Shown here: positions 53,944 to 63,402 of the stretch, piece after piece
How positions within the stretch are numbered: position 1 is the first letter of the stretch
How the letters are laid out: each line of letters begins with the position of its first letter
Assembly: GCF_000092065.1 (NCBI RefSeq)
Contig: NC_009362.1
Location: 248,001-312,000 of the forward strand
DNA length: 64,000 nucleotides
DNA from: Ostreococcus lucimarinus CCE9901
Taxonomy: Eukaryota > Chlorophyta > Mamiellophyceae > Mamiellales > Bathycoccaceae
Direction: 5' to 3'
Made by a program: the position numbers and the translations under genes
The notes under the pieces: generated by a model
The model's input: only the letters and a program-made list of their open reading frames with translations
Database searches by the model: none
Told to the model about the DNA's origin: nothing

Positions 53944-56460
53944 TCACTGGTACTCCGCTTGCGCGCGTTGCATCTTGCCTTGTCGACTTCTGAACACGTC
54001 TTTGACTGGTGGCTTGCTCGACGCCGAGGCGCGAGAAGCCGTCAACGCGGGATCGTCGATGAGTTCGATGGCTTTTCGCTTCTCGCCGCCTTGGTAACCC
54101 ATTTCGTCGAGATATCCCTCGATGGCCGCCTCGCTCAGATCGGTGCTCTTCAACGCGTCTAAGACGGCATCGACGCGAGGCGGAGGGAACTTTGCGAAGG
54201 CAACAGGTCCTGGAAGGCTGGTGAAGAACTTGCCGAGCGCGCCGGGAAGCTTTTTCTTCTCGATCGGCGGAGGAGGAGGAGGTTTCGCGGAACGCGTCGG
54301 TGCGCCCGTGGGCGCGGCGGGTGGTGGCACGGCGGCCATGGCCGCCACTCGCGCGAGTCGTTCTTGGCGCAGCGTTGCGAAGGAAATGCTCGAAGCTTCG
54401 ATTCTTCGCATGGGCACGACGGCGCCAAGCGACGCGAAGTAATCGCAGTATTCTTCGCTCGCGGGTCGAATGTCCATGCACGTGTGTCTCCCTAACAACG
54501 AGTTCAAGAGATTCGTTTTAATGACCGTCGCCCCGCACGCGGCATTACGCCGTGCCTCCGCATCTAAAATCGTATCCACTGTGCCATGCGAACGCTCAAA
54601 ATCGACAAACATATCCCAAATCTTCATCGACGGCGATTCACTCAGGGAACGTTCAAACAAAACTCGGGCATTGGCAACATCGTTCACGCCAATCAAGAAC
54701 TCGGCATAACGCTCGACGTAGTCTGGCGACGTCAAAAATTTCTTAAGCCCGAGCTCAAAGATGTTTCTCGCCGGTTTATCGCTCTTATCGTACTGCCATT
54801 CAATCATCGCGGAGTTTGCGTAAATTTCCCACGTCGCCCCGGGCGCCTTACGGGCTCGCATGAAAGCTTTTCGACTCGAATCTTGATCTCCAACACGACG
54901 CGACGCGCGAACGTATTCGCAGTACGTTAGAATTATATCCGAGGGCATCATTATCTCCTCACCTCGCTCGATGGCTTCGTCAGCGCTCTCTTCATAGGCG
55001 TCAAGCACGGACTCGTAGATGGCTCTACACGCGTCGGCGTCGCCGCGAGTCTCTTCGATATCCGCCGACGCAAAAGTGATAAGCGTGCAATACGGTAACG
55101 CCTCCCGCGCTCGCTGTAAAACTTCCACCGCCTCGTCTGAACGATTCTCGCTCTCGTGCCAGTGCGCGTACTCTAGCCAAAACTCAGGTGTCTCACCGAG
55201 AGACAGACCTGCTAATTCGTAGGCGTGCTTCACGCGCGCATAGAGTTGTGGGGACGGTTCATTCGGCGTTGCACCTTCAAGCTTTTGCACGTTTGACTTC
55301 TCAAAATCGATAATCTCTGCCCATTGAGCTGCGCACGCCGTGGGTGATGCCGCAAGAAGCGCGTATCGTCCACTCTTGCAGGCCTTCGCCCCGTGCGCTG
55401 GCGAGCCGCAAAATTTACATTCGTGCGCGCGCGCACAACCTCTACACCCAGCGGCATTGAACGCGGGACAAATAATCGAAGTCAACCCATCCGCACCGCG
55501 CTGCACTGGATCAACACACACCGCGCCCACGACGACGTCGGCGAGCACCTTCTTCCTCTTACCGAGCGCCGTGCGTGTGAGCAACAACTTTGGCGCTATT
55601 TCCTGCAACAACGCCCTCGCGAGCGCCTTGTTCTTCTCAAGCTCAAACGCTTCGTAAACCTTGTAAACTGCATCTAATTTGTGCATCGGCACTGAAATCG
55701 CCTTCTGGTACGTCCTGCGAACGATCATATCTCTCGCACTCGGCGCTTGCTCCACAGCGACGTCGGTGACAATCAGCGTCGCCTCGGTGCTGCGCAAGAA
55801 CTGACAATAGTCCATCCAAAGATCACCAGCGTCCGCGTCCTCGCCGACGACGTCCACGGAGTACTCGTACACCGATTTCATTGTGTTCACCCCCTCTTCT
55901 GTCGTCACATCGTTCGTGCTCGCCATGTACGACGCGTATCTTCGCCAGAGCAACGCGCTCGGGCACGGTATCAAGCACTTCCCGAAAATGGCGCGGATCG
56001 CTTCGTCGTCCGGCGTCCCCGCATCGTTCTTCGAAAGCTCCGCGTCGACGTACCAGCACCACGCCAACGATGATCGAGGGAACTGTTCGGTGATGGCGTC
56101 GAACAGCGGTCGAGCGCTCGGAATCGTCGTCGCCAACGCCAGTCTCGCGCACCGTTCCCACCCGGCGGCGTCTGACGGATTCTCTCTTAAATGCGTCAGC
56201 AAATCATCGTGATCGCCGCTCCCGTCGGTTTCGACCGCATCCACGTCCGCATCTTCTAACTTTGCGTCGTCGGCGTCCGTCGCGACGACGCGTTCGGGCG
56301 CATCGCCGGCGTCCGGGGGCGAAGAATCTTCGTTTGACGCTTGATTGAGTAATCTTCCCACGAGATCGGCTTTCGTGCCGCTATCGTCGAGCCCAGCGTC
56401 GGCGCAGCGCTTCTTGAGATCGACAGCCTTCAATCGCATGAGCGATTTCTCGGTGCTCAT
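53944..56460 (-). CDS. CSTF3: CstF77/RNA14-like HAT protein with N-terminal SAP domain and internal zinc knuckle
   Basis: 838 residues. A SAP motif lies at 5-39 ('LMRLKAVDLKKRCADAGLDD'). HAT repeats run from ~85: 'FPRSSLAWCWYVDAELSK', 'GKCLIPCPSALLWRRYASYM', 'LWMDYCQFLRSTEATLIV', 'WAEIIDFEKSN', 'FWLEYAHWHE', 'IFELGLKKFLTSPDYVERYA' and 'NARVLFERSLSE'. Order and text match cleavage stimulation factor 77 (3'-end formation of mRNA, with CPSF). Between the HAT-N and HAT-C halves is an inserted Cys block (331-361) ending in an exact CX2CX4HX4C knuckle (Cys348, Cys351, His356, Cys361). Pro-rich and conserved C-terminal parts follow. The SAP and knuckle are not part of animal or yeast CstF77. Confidence 0.78.
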   Translation of the reverse strand: MSTEKSLMRLKAVDLKKRCADAGLDDSGTKADLVGRLLNQASNEDSSPPDAGDAPERVVATDADDAKLEDADVDAVETDGSGDHDDLLTHLRENPSDAAGWERCARLALATTIPSARPLFDAITEQFPRSSLAWCWYVDAELSKNDAGTPDDEAIRAIFGKCLIPCPSALLWRRYASYMASTNDVTTEEGVNTMKSVYEYSVDVVGEDADAGDLWMDYCQFLRSTEATLIVTDVAVEQAPSARDMIVRRTYQKAISVPMHKLDAVYKVYEAFELEKNKALARALLQEIAPKLLLTRTALGKRKKVLADVVVGAVCVDPVQRGADGLTSIICPAFNAAGCRGCARAHECKFCGSPAHGAKACKSGRYALLAASPTACAAQWAEIIDFEKSNVQKLEGATPNEPSPQLYARVKHAYELAGLSLGETPEFWLEYAHWHESENRSDEAVEVLQRAREALPYCTLITFASADIEETRGDADACRAIYESVLDAYEESADEAIERGEEIMMPSDIILTYCEYVRASRRVGDQDSSRKAFMRARKAPGATWEIYANSAMIEWQYDKSDKPARNIFELGLKKFLTSPDYVERYAEFLIGVNDVANARVLFERSLSESPSMKIWDMFVDFERSHGTVDTILDAEARRNAACGATVIKTNLLNSLLGRHTCMDIRPASEEYCDYFASLGAVVPMRRIEASSISFATLRQERLARVAAMAAVPPPAAPTGAPTRSAKPPPPPPIEKKKLPGALGKFFTSLPGPVAFAKFPPPRVDAVLDALKSTDLSEAAIEGYLDEMGYQGGEKRKAIELIDDPALTASRASASSKPPVKDVFRSRQGKMQRAQAEYQ

Positions 56461-56580
56461 GACGCTCGCGATGGACTCACGCGGTCGATGACGCGCTCGA
56501 GAGTGAGGCGGCGGCGGGACGAGAGGCGACGACGGCTCGGCTCGCGGCGGCTGCGACGCATATGATATGATGTTTCGAAT

Positions 56581-58665
56581 CTAAGATTTATTCGCCGCGC
56601 GCGCGCGAATCCAGGCGCGAATGTTTGGTAAGTTTGACTTTTCTCCGCGCTCGAGGGTTGCTCGATTGGGCACGCGCGCCAAGGGCGCGCAGGTCGGTCG
56701 GCCGTGCGCGCAGGCGAACGGCATTTGGGTCAGACGCAAAGCGCGAACAATCGCTTCGCACTCGTCGCGATTCAAGGTGTCTCCGAACATGATGGCGCCT
56801 CTGCACGCTTTACTCGCGAGTAATCTGTGAAGCGGTCTCGGAGCCTGCTTCGTCGACGTCGACGTCGTTTGTAGCTGAAACAAATACTGTCGAAGTGCGT
56901 CGCCACCCAACGACGTGCCGCGAATCGTCGGGACTCGAGTGAGGTAGACGACCGTCTCATTGTTGTCGTCGTTGTCGTTCCGCCAATCCCAGCCCCAGCG
57001 ACGCACGAGTGCGGCGTTTGAATTCAAAGTATTGAACTCTTCCACGCTCACCGGCGTCGCCCAGAGCACGGAGGATTGAGTTTCTTGCGTCGGTACGTGC
57101 ACGTCGTCGCTGAGCACGCGTGCCCAAAGCTCTTCGAGTGATATCCTCTCGTCAGCTGCGTGTTGATCGAATGCAACTATGATATCGTCGTCCAGAACCG
57201 TCAAGATAAACTTCTTTCCCACCTGGTCGATGACTCGAACTCTCTCTTCTCCGTCGCTCATTGAAAGCAGGCATTCTCGCGAAAGCTCCGGTGGGGGACG
57301 AAGCGCAGAACTCGCGGCTGTCTTTTCGATTGAAAGAATCGGGACCTCAGAATCAAAGACCGGGTTCGACCATGTCTTCAAGGCCGCCGCCGCGTTTGAC
57401 GGCGAACGAGGTGGCTCGGTGTCTCGCGACAGACGTCGCAGCATTGATTTCGCAAATGGTCCTTCTCCGTCGTTCGGGCAGCACTCGCATCGTCCCCGTT
57501 CACTCATCTTGCGCCGATTTCTCGGTGGATCAACAACTGAATTCATATTTGGTGGTGGGTCGTCGTTTGGGGAATCGTCGCGAATCGGCCATGCGTGCTC
57601 GTTCACGCACGCTTTGCGAAGAACAGAAAGAACCGTGTTCCAATTTTCAAACTCAATCAACGTCGTCTTCGGATCAAACGTCACTTCGAATGCGTCTTCC
57701 GGGCACTCGATCGATATCAGATATGCTGGAAATCCTTTCCCTATGTTTCTTGCGCCGTGGCCTAAAAAGGCATCGGCCTCGATGCGAATCATCTCTCGAT
57801 GCAGCGCGTTTGATTTGCCGCGGATGAAGTCTCCGTTGACGTACACGTACTGCAACTCAGCCGACCCAAGCCGACGATCGGGCGCGCTGACATATCCACG
57901 AACGCGCAAGTCATCGGAATCGTACTCCACCGGACGTAAATATCTCACGACGTCGTCACCGAACGCTCGACCCAACCCATCCAGTACGCTCGATCGGTTC
58001 CCTTCCACGCGCTCGACGACGGCATCGTCCACGCGAAGCGTTATGCCCAGATTAGGCCTCAAAAGGCACGCGTGGAACACGATAGACCGCATCTCCATCA
58101 CGAACTCAGTCTTTCTTTCACTCAATCGCTTCATCGCGACGCTGTTGTTCCAAAACACGCCCTCCAACCTCACGGTCGTCGCGTCCTCGTCAAACGCGCG
58201 CAGACTCGTCTCCAATCGCGCGCCCCCGTCCCCGTTCCCGTCTTCATCCCACGCGTGCGTCAACTCCATCGCCGGCTCGCTCGACCCTCGCGCTCTGGAT
58301 ATTATTTTCAACACTCTCACCGCTCCCGCGATCGCGACCAGCGCCCTTCCGCTCCGGTTTCGTCCCCCGCGCGTCGCGCCGCCGATTCCGGAAGCAGAAC
58401 CGGCACTTTCTTCTCGGCCTTCTCGGAGCGCGAGACACAGCTCGCGCGCGTCCTCGCGCGTCATCCCGTCGCCGTCGTCCGCGACGACGACGCGCACGTT
58501 CGCCTTCGCGCCCTCGCATCGTCCCATCGCGACGTCGACGCGGATCGAGCGCGCGCGCGCGTCGACGGCGTTCGCGACGAGCGCGGCGATCAGCGTCGGG
58601 ACGTGCCCACCGGCGCGGTTCGCGCCGATCGCCGCGGCGTCGCGCGCGGCGAGCGGACGGAGCAT
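56581..58665 (-). CDS. MLH3: MutL homologue, MLH3-like
   Basis: 694 residues from the ATG giving 'MLRPLAARDAAAIGANRAGG'. The N-terminal GHKL ATPase domain is recognisable ('ALVANAVDARARSIRVDV', 'VADDGDGM') but the catalytic Glu four residues before Asn32 is Ala28. The middle has 'SAELQYVYVNGDFIRGKS' and 'AFEVTFDPKTTLIEF'. The C-terminal endonuclease domain is intact: 'DQHAADERISLEEL' starting at Asp500 (DQHAX2EX4E), 'KACRGAIMFGDTL' (~620) and 'CAHGRP' at 652. 'CAHGRP' and the DQHA context favour MLH3 over PMS1/PMS2. MLH3 pairs with MLH1 in meiotic crossover resolution and mismatch repair. Confidence 0.82.
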   Translation of the reverse strand: MLRPLAARDAAAIGANRAGGHVPTLIAALVANAVDARARSIRVDVAMGRCEGAKANVRVVVADDGDGMTREDARELCLALREGREESAGSASGIGGATRGGRNRSGRALVAIAGAVRVLKIISRARGSSEPAMELTHAWDEDGNGDGGARLETSLRAFDEDATTVRLEGVFWNNSVAMKRLSERKTEFVMEMRSIVFHACLLRPNLGITLRVDDAVVERVEGNRSSVLDGLGRAFGDDVVRYLRPVEYDSDDLRVRGYVSAPDRRLGSAELQYVYVNGDFIRGKSNALHREMIRIEADAFLGHGARNIGKGFPAYLISIECPEDAFEVTFDPKTTLIEFENWNTVLSVLRKACVNEHAWPIRDDSPNDDPPPNMNSVVDPPRNRRKMSERGRCECCPNDGEGPFAKSMLRRLSRDTEPPRSPSNAAAALKTWSNPVFDSEVPILSIEKTAASSALRPPPELSRECLLSMSDGEERVRVIDQVGKKFILTVLDDDIIVAFDQHAADERISLEELWARVLSDDVHVPTQETQSSVLWATPVSVEEFNTLNSNAALVRRWGWDWRNDNDDNNETVVYLTRVPTIRGTSLGGDALRQYLFQLQTTSTSTKQAPRPLHRLLASKACRGAIMFGDTLNRDECEAIVRALRLTQMPFACAHGRPTCAPLARVPNRATLERGEKSNLPNIRAWIRARAANKS

Positions 58666-58885
58666 GCGTCGCGGACGCGCGCGTCGACGCGATCGCGCGC
58701 GCGCGTCGTCGTCGGGACGTCGACGCGCGAACGAATGAATCGACGCGAATCGAATCGATGCGACGAAACGACGACGAGTGCGGCGGCAGGGCGCGACGCG
58801 CGCGCGTCCGACGAGAGCCGACGCGCGCGAGTCGACGGCGCGCTCGACGAGGCCGCGCGCGGGCGAGACGACGCGCGCGCGCGCG

Positions 58886-60079
58886 ATGGCGTCGCTGCGC
58901 GCGAAGCTGCGCGCGCTCGAGTCGTTTGAAAATGACGCGACGACGTCCGAGGCGACGACGACGGCGACGACGACGGCCAAGGCGCGACGCGAACGGAGTG
59001 GATCGCCGCGGACGCCCGCGAGCGGGACGTGGAACGCGTCGACGCGGGTGACGGGGAGTCGAGCGCCGAACGACAGCGCGAGAGCGACGGCGGGACGGCG
59101 GTGGCGAGACGCGGCGCGGCGGACGCGGGACGCGACGGCGGAGAGAGATGAGGGAGACGGAGGGCGCGAGGGAGGAATGCGGTCGGTGGTGTCGCGCGCG
59201 CGCGCGATGCGGGGATTCGCGGACGTGGTGGAGGCGGCGGCGGCGGGTCGAGAGGCGAGGCGAGGCGTAACCGTTTCGCCGGAGGACGCGGCCAAAGCGG
59301 AAGCGACGACGACGACGGCGACGACGACGACGGCGGCGAAACGAACGCCGCGGGAGATCATACTGCAGCGAAGTCTCGCCATGCGGCGCGGACGTCTCGA
59401 TGGGGACGTCGAATCGACGAAAGCGCGGGCGGCGACGGAGGAGGTCTTCAAGCTCAAGAAACGCGAGACGAATGACGTGGAGGAGGAAGTATTGAAAATA
59501 TTGCGCGATGTGGTGGAAGAGACCAGAGATGAACGCGCTCGTAGTAGTAGAAGTAGTGGGAACGAAGGGACGGCGATGATGACGGCGACAGCGGCGGCGG
59601 GCGGAGCGACGATTGCGCCGGCGCCGACGCCGACGCCGAACGAGAGTGAGAGAGCAAAGAACAAGTCGAGCATCGGGATCGCGGTAGTCATCATCTCTGC
59701 GCTGATCGGCGTTTTGTGCGGATGCACACTGACACTCGCGCCCACCTCGGGCGTCGCCGACGCGGTCGTATCACCTCCAGCGGTAACGCCCAGCGCGACG
59801 TTTGATCTCGCCGGAGCGGATCTCGACGCGTCCTTGATGGCTCAGTTAGACCGTGCTAGATTGGTTCACGACGCCTTGACTGACGAATCTCACCGTAAGC
59901 GGATTCGAGTCGCTGCGAAGCGCGCATCTCTGGCGCGTCGTGCCGCCGCTGAGCGCATTGCCGCGAGCGTCGGCGGCGAAGCCGATCCAGCTGGCGAGCA
60001 AATCCAACTCGCCGAATCGACGTGTCGAGCCGTGCGCGCCTTCTCCGAGCTTCACCGCGCGATAGACGACGTGGGTTAA
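58886..60079 (+). CDS. Single-pass membrane protein of unknown function
   Basis: 397 residues from the ATG giving 'MASLRAKLRALESFENDATT'. Residues 1-155 are Thr/Ala/Arg-rich and disordered. A conserved-looking helix 'TPREIILQRSLAMRRGRLDG' (154-173) is followed by a Glu/Lys-rich coiled region (~185-220). A TM helix spans 262-284 ('SSIGIAVVIISALIGVLCGC'). The remaining ~115 residues are helical with 'LDRARLVHDALTDESHRKRI'. No family recognised. It is divergent from MLH3 with 220 bp between ATGs; that spacer is low-complexity GC. Confidence 0.6.
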   Translation: MASLRAKLRALESFENDATTSEATTTATTTAKARRERSGSPRTPASGTWNASTRVTGSRAPNDSARATAGRRWRDAARRTRDATAERDEGDGGREGGMRSVVSRARAMRGFADVVEAAAAGREARRGVTVSPEDAAKAEATTTTATTTTAAKRTPREIILQRSLAMRRGRLDGDVESTKARAATEEVFKLKKRETNDVEEEVLKILRDVVEETRDERARSSRSSGNEGTAMMTATAAAGGATIAPAPTPTPNESERAKNKSSIGIAVVIISALIGVLCGCTLTLAPTSGVADAVVSPPAVTPSATFDLAGADLDASLMAQLDRARLVHDALTDESHRKRIRVAAKRASLARRAAAERIAASVGGEADPAGEQIQLAESTCRAVRAFSELHRAIDDVG

Positions 60080-60149
60080 CTTATGACGTTCACTCTGAAC
60101 GTCGCATGACGGCGTACCCTAGCCCACACCGAGTTGTGATAAAAATTTC

Positions 60150-61241
60150 ATGGTCGCTCTCGACGTCGTTGTCGCGCGCGCGACGTGGGAACTTCAAACC
60201 ATGCCTCGCGCCACGAAACGTAAGCGCACCGCGCCACGCGCGAAACCCACGAAACCCGCGAAAGAGGACAACATCGACGCGTCCGCGCGCAAGCGTCGTC
60301 GCACGACGAAGAAGCCACCGCGCGCAGACGAAAACCGGGGTTCTTACTTGCCGAACGATGTATGGAGCATCATCTTGGACAAACTCGTGCACCAGGCGTT
60401 TGGCCCGATCAAGCGCACGGTTTTCGAGGGTCCCGCGGACGTCCCCGTGGCGCGTGAAGTCGATCGAAGCGCGACTGTGTTTAAAGCTCGAGCCAAGGCG
60501 CTGCTCGCGCTTCGATGCGTGAATAAACAGTTGCGCGCGCTTCTCGGAAGCGACTTTGGCGAGACGCTGTACGCGACGTGCAACGAGAGAGCGCGACATT
60601 ACACGGATGTGCTCGATAGCCGCGATCTTCGCCCTGCGAGTATGCTTGAGCGACATATGTGTTATTTCGCGCACACGACTGGATGCCAGAAGTGCGACAA
60701 GCACCGGACCATGCGAAAGCCAAATTTTACATTTGGCGTTCGCATGTGCAAGGAATGCTTACGGAAACGCACGGTCATCGATCGCGAGTTAGAAAATGAG
60801 TATTCGCTCTGGGCTTACTTGAACGAAATCTTCGCACGATTACCGCACGATGTCGTCAAGGGATGGTCTGCGTACTACAAGGAAGAGTACTACATGAAAA
60901 GGCTCTGGCGCGCGAGCGTGGCGAATCTCGTCGACGAGCTCCGTCGTCCAAAGGCCGCGCCCGCCGCGCATGAAACCGCCCGCGCGAAGGCCAAGTCCGC
61001 CAAGACGCGCGCGCGCGCGCTCACGGACGACCAAAAGCGCGCCGAGCGTAAGGCGACGATCGACGCAATCTTGGCTCCGCTCGCGAAGCCCGGCGTCGAT
61101 TTCGCGCGCAGCGCGCTCTACCGCGCGCAAATCGCCGTCCCGCGGCTCCTCGCCTCCGTCGACGCCTTCGCCTGGCGCCACGCCCCGCACATTCTCGACG
61201 AGCTCGCGAGCGACGCCTCGCCGTCCGACGCCGACGCGTGA
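60150..61241 (+). CDS. F-box-like protein with Cys4 zinc-binding motif
   Basis: 363 residues; a second ATG at 60201 ('MPRATKRKRTAPRAKPTKPA') would start right at a basic NLS-like tail. Residues 67-80 read 'LPNDVWSIILDKLV', an F-box helix 1. The rest of the F-box ('LLALRCVNKQLRALL', 118-132) lies after a ~35-residue insert. A putative zinc site follows: Cys179, Cys182, Cys200 and Cys203 ('GCQKCDKHR...FGVRMCKECLRKRTV'). The C-terminal half is helical and Lys/Ala-rich. F-box proteins recruit substrates to SCF ubiquitin ligases; that function is inferred from the short motif only. Confidence 0.6.
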   Translation: MVALDVVVARATWELQTMPRATKRKRTAPRAKPTKPAKEDNIDASARKRRRTTKKPPRADENRGSYLPNDVWSIILDKLVHQAFGPIKRTVFEGPADVPVAREVDRSATVFKARAKALLALRCVNKQLRALLGSDFGETLYATCNERARHYTDVLDSRDLRPASMLERHMCYFAHTTGCQKCDKHRTMRKPNFTFGVRMCKECLRKRTVIDRELENEYSLWAYLNEIFARLPHDVVKGWSAYYKEEYYMKRLWRASVANLVDELRRPKAAPAAHETARAKAKSAKTRARALTDDQKRAERKATIDAILAPLAKPGVDFARSALYRAQIAVPRLLASVDAFAWRHAPHILDELASDASPSDADA

Positions 61242-61738
61242 GTCTCACGCGCGACGTCTCTTCCGACCGACGACTCTTCTGACGACCGACCGACCGACCG
61301 ACCGAGATCGCCGCCACGTCAGCGTGCCCACGCCGGGATCTTTATCTCGCCGCGCGCGGCACTTTTTCCCATATATCCGCGCGACGAATCTGTTTTACGA
61401 CGAAAAGTGAACACAAAAATCGCGACCCCGGACGCTTTTTCAGACACCCGGATTAAACCGGAAAAACCCGCGCCGGAGACCCCGCACTGCATCTCGCGCG
61501 TGCGTCGCGTGCGAACATCCCGACTCGCGCGGTGCGGTGCTGCCGGACGAAACATATTGTCCACGCGCGCGCGCGCGCTTTTGAAGCGCTGACGATCGCG
61601 CGTCGACGCGAATTCGCTGAGAATTCGAACGCACATCCGCGCGGGACGAACGTGCACTTTTCGCGCGAGTTTTTCGTCGCGCGGCGGGTGTGGCGACCGC
61701 GCGCGGACGGTGCGCGCGGGTGAATCGGACGCGGGAAT
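61242..61738. other. Intergenic region before the CCCH gene
   Basis: About 500 bp: the 3' flank of the F-box-like gene, a (GACC)n run of about six units at 61281-61304, then AT-richer DNA with 'TTTATCTCG' and 'CATATATCC' near 61340-61380, and the presumed 5' UTR of the CCCH gene. No protein-like open frame found. Confidence 0.4.
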
Positions 61739-62955
61739 ATGACTTCGCCGATTCTCGTGCCGGGCGCGCACGGAGGAGAGTCCGCGAACGCGATGGACGG
61801 CGCGACGTCGCCGCCGCAACTCGGCGCGCCGCGAGAGGTTTGCCGCGATTTTTTAAAGGTGGGTCGTCTTGAGTCGTGACTCGTCGTTTTCGCGAAAAGA
61901 CCCTTTCGAGCTCGAGCGAGAAAACGGTCGATCTGGCGATCGATCGACGCGAATCGAGCGATGTGGTCGTGAAGATACTGACGATGGTGTGCGCGCTTCG
62001 CTTCGCGACGCAGGGAGCGTGTTTCCGGGAGAATTGTCGATACGCGCACGACGCGGCGGAGGGCGCGGCGGTGCCGACGCAGACGACGCAACCGGTTTGC
62101 AGAGACTATCAAAACGGTCGATGCTTCCGAGCTTCGTGCAGGTTTTATCACGGTTCCAACGCTGAGCAAGTAGCGGTGCAGCTTGGCGCGGGTAATCGAA
62201 TGTTCCCTGGATCCATCAACGGCGCGCAAGGGATGTACGGCGCCGCCACTGGCGACTTGTTGCACAACAAGAATCCGCAGTTGCACATGATGAACAGGAC
62301 GATGAATCTTCCCATGAACATGGTGGGCAACCCCGATCCCGCGGCTTTGCTTGGCGCCGACGCGAGTACTGCGGCTTTACTCGGAGGCAATTTGAGCTTG
62401 GAACAAGCGCTGTTTTTGCAAACGGCGATGGCAAACGGGACGGCGTACGATAATAACGCCGCGCTCACCGCCGTGGCCATGGCAAACGAGATTCTCCGAA
62501 GAAACGCCGCTGGACAGCAAGCACCGAACGGTAATTACGATATGAGCTCGATGTACGCGCAGCAAATGGCGACGGTGGTTGCGCAGCAGCAAGCGGCACT
62601 CGCACAGCAAATGGCTGCGGCGAATGGTCAATTGACAAACGGCGGCTTCGCCCCTCTCAACAACGGAGAGAAATTGTCGAAAGATGCCGGTGTTGGCGGT
62701 GCGTACCAACAAGCAGTTGCAGCAGCGAGCGCAGCGATGAACAATCCATCTGCCCCCGGTGAGCAATTTTCTTGGACTGGGATCGAATACGCCACAAACG
62801 GAGTCCACCAACAAAATCAATTTAAGCCAGTCGACTCCATCGCCGCGCTTCCGGATTCATTAGTCGACAATGATCTCTTTGGATTTGTCAACTCGGAAAT
62901 GTCAAACGCAGCCGCCGCGTTTGTTCCTGGATCTGCTTTGGGGAACCTCCAATGA
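61739..62955 (+). CDS. Tandem CCCH zinc-finger RNA-binding protein (muscleblind-like), one intron
   Basis: Exons 61739-61858 and 62014-62955; the 155-nt intron opens GTGGGTC, has CTGAC 32 nt before the acceptor and ends GCAG, phase 0. Product 353 residues. The intron splits the first finger: exon 1 ends 'VCRDFLK' and exon 2 begins 'GACFRENCRYAHD'. The second finger is 'VCRDYQNGRCFRASCRFYHG'. Both have the muscleblind-type CX7CX4-6CX3H spacing. The rest is Gln/Ala/Asn/Met-rich and disordered ('AQQQAALAQQMAAANGQ'), typical of splicing or mRNA-localising factors. MBNL-type binding to YGCY RNA is known for the family; targets here are unknown. Confidence 0.85.
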
Positions 62956-63402
62956 CACAGCTCGCAGCTGCCGCGCGCTGTTGGATTTATTTTTCTCCGT
63001 GGTCGAGGCACTAACGTTTTGTTTGTGCGTGCACTTTTTGAGAGCCTCGATGACCTTGATACGATGAATTTTTGTGTATATTTAAGAGAAACCGGACTGG
63101 TACTGATACACGGCACTGGATTACATCCATTGTCCGAGTCAGTACGTCGTCCCATGGTTCGCTCGAACCGCCCGCTTCGCTGGCCCGTCGCTCAGCTCAT
63201 TTCCCTTAAAGATTAGTTTCATAGCCCCACTATCACGCGTAGCTCGTTAGTGGTGTCAATACAATTTTGTACAGTTTTGCTCCAAAACGCGGCGCGCGAT
63301 CGATGCATAAAGGCGACGTGTTGAATAAATGTGTTTGGTTATTTCCGAATTGTGGCTAATCTATCGCGCAGAAAGTTGATTCAAGCAAACAAACCTTCCT
63401 CT
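62956..63402. other. Convergent 3' spacer between CCCH gene and plastid L1
   Basis: 447 bp between two stops facing each other. It is AT-richer than the coding flanks ('TTTTTGTGTATATTTAAGAG', 'CAATACAATTTTGTACAG'). No RNA gene or protein-like open frame seen; it probably holds both 3' UTRs. Confidence 0.45.

Noticed and set aside
62956-63402. tRNA or other structured RNA in the CCCH/uL1 spacer
   Set aside because: No cloverleaf with A and B box promoters could be found by eye; only AT-rich 3' flank.
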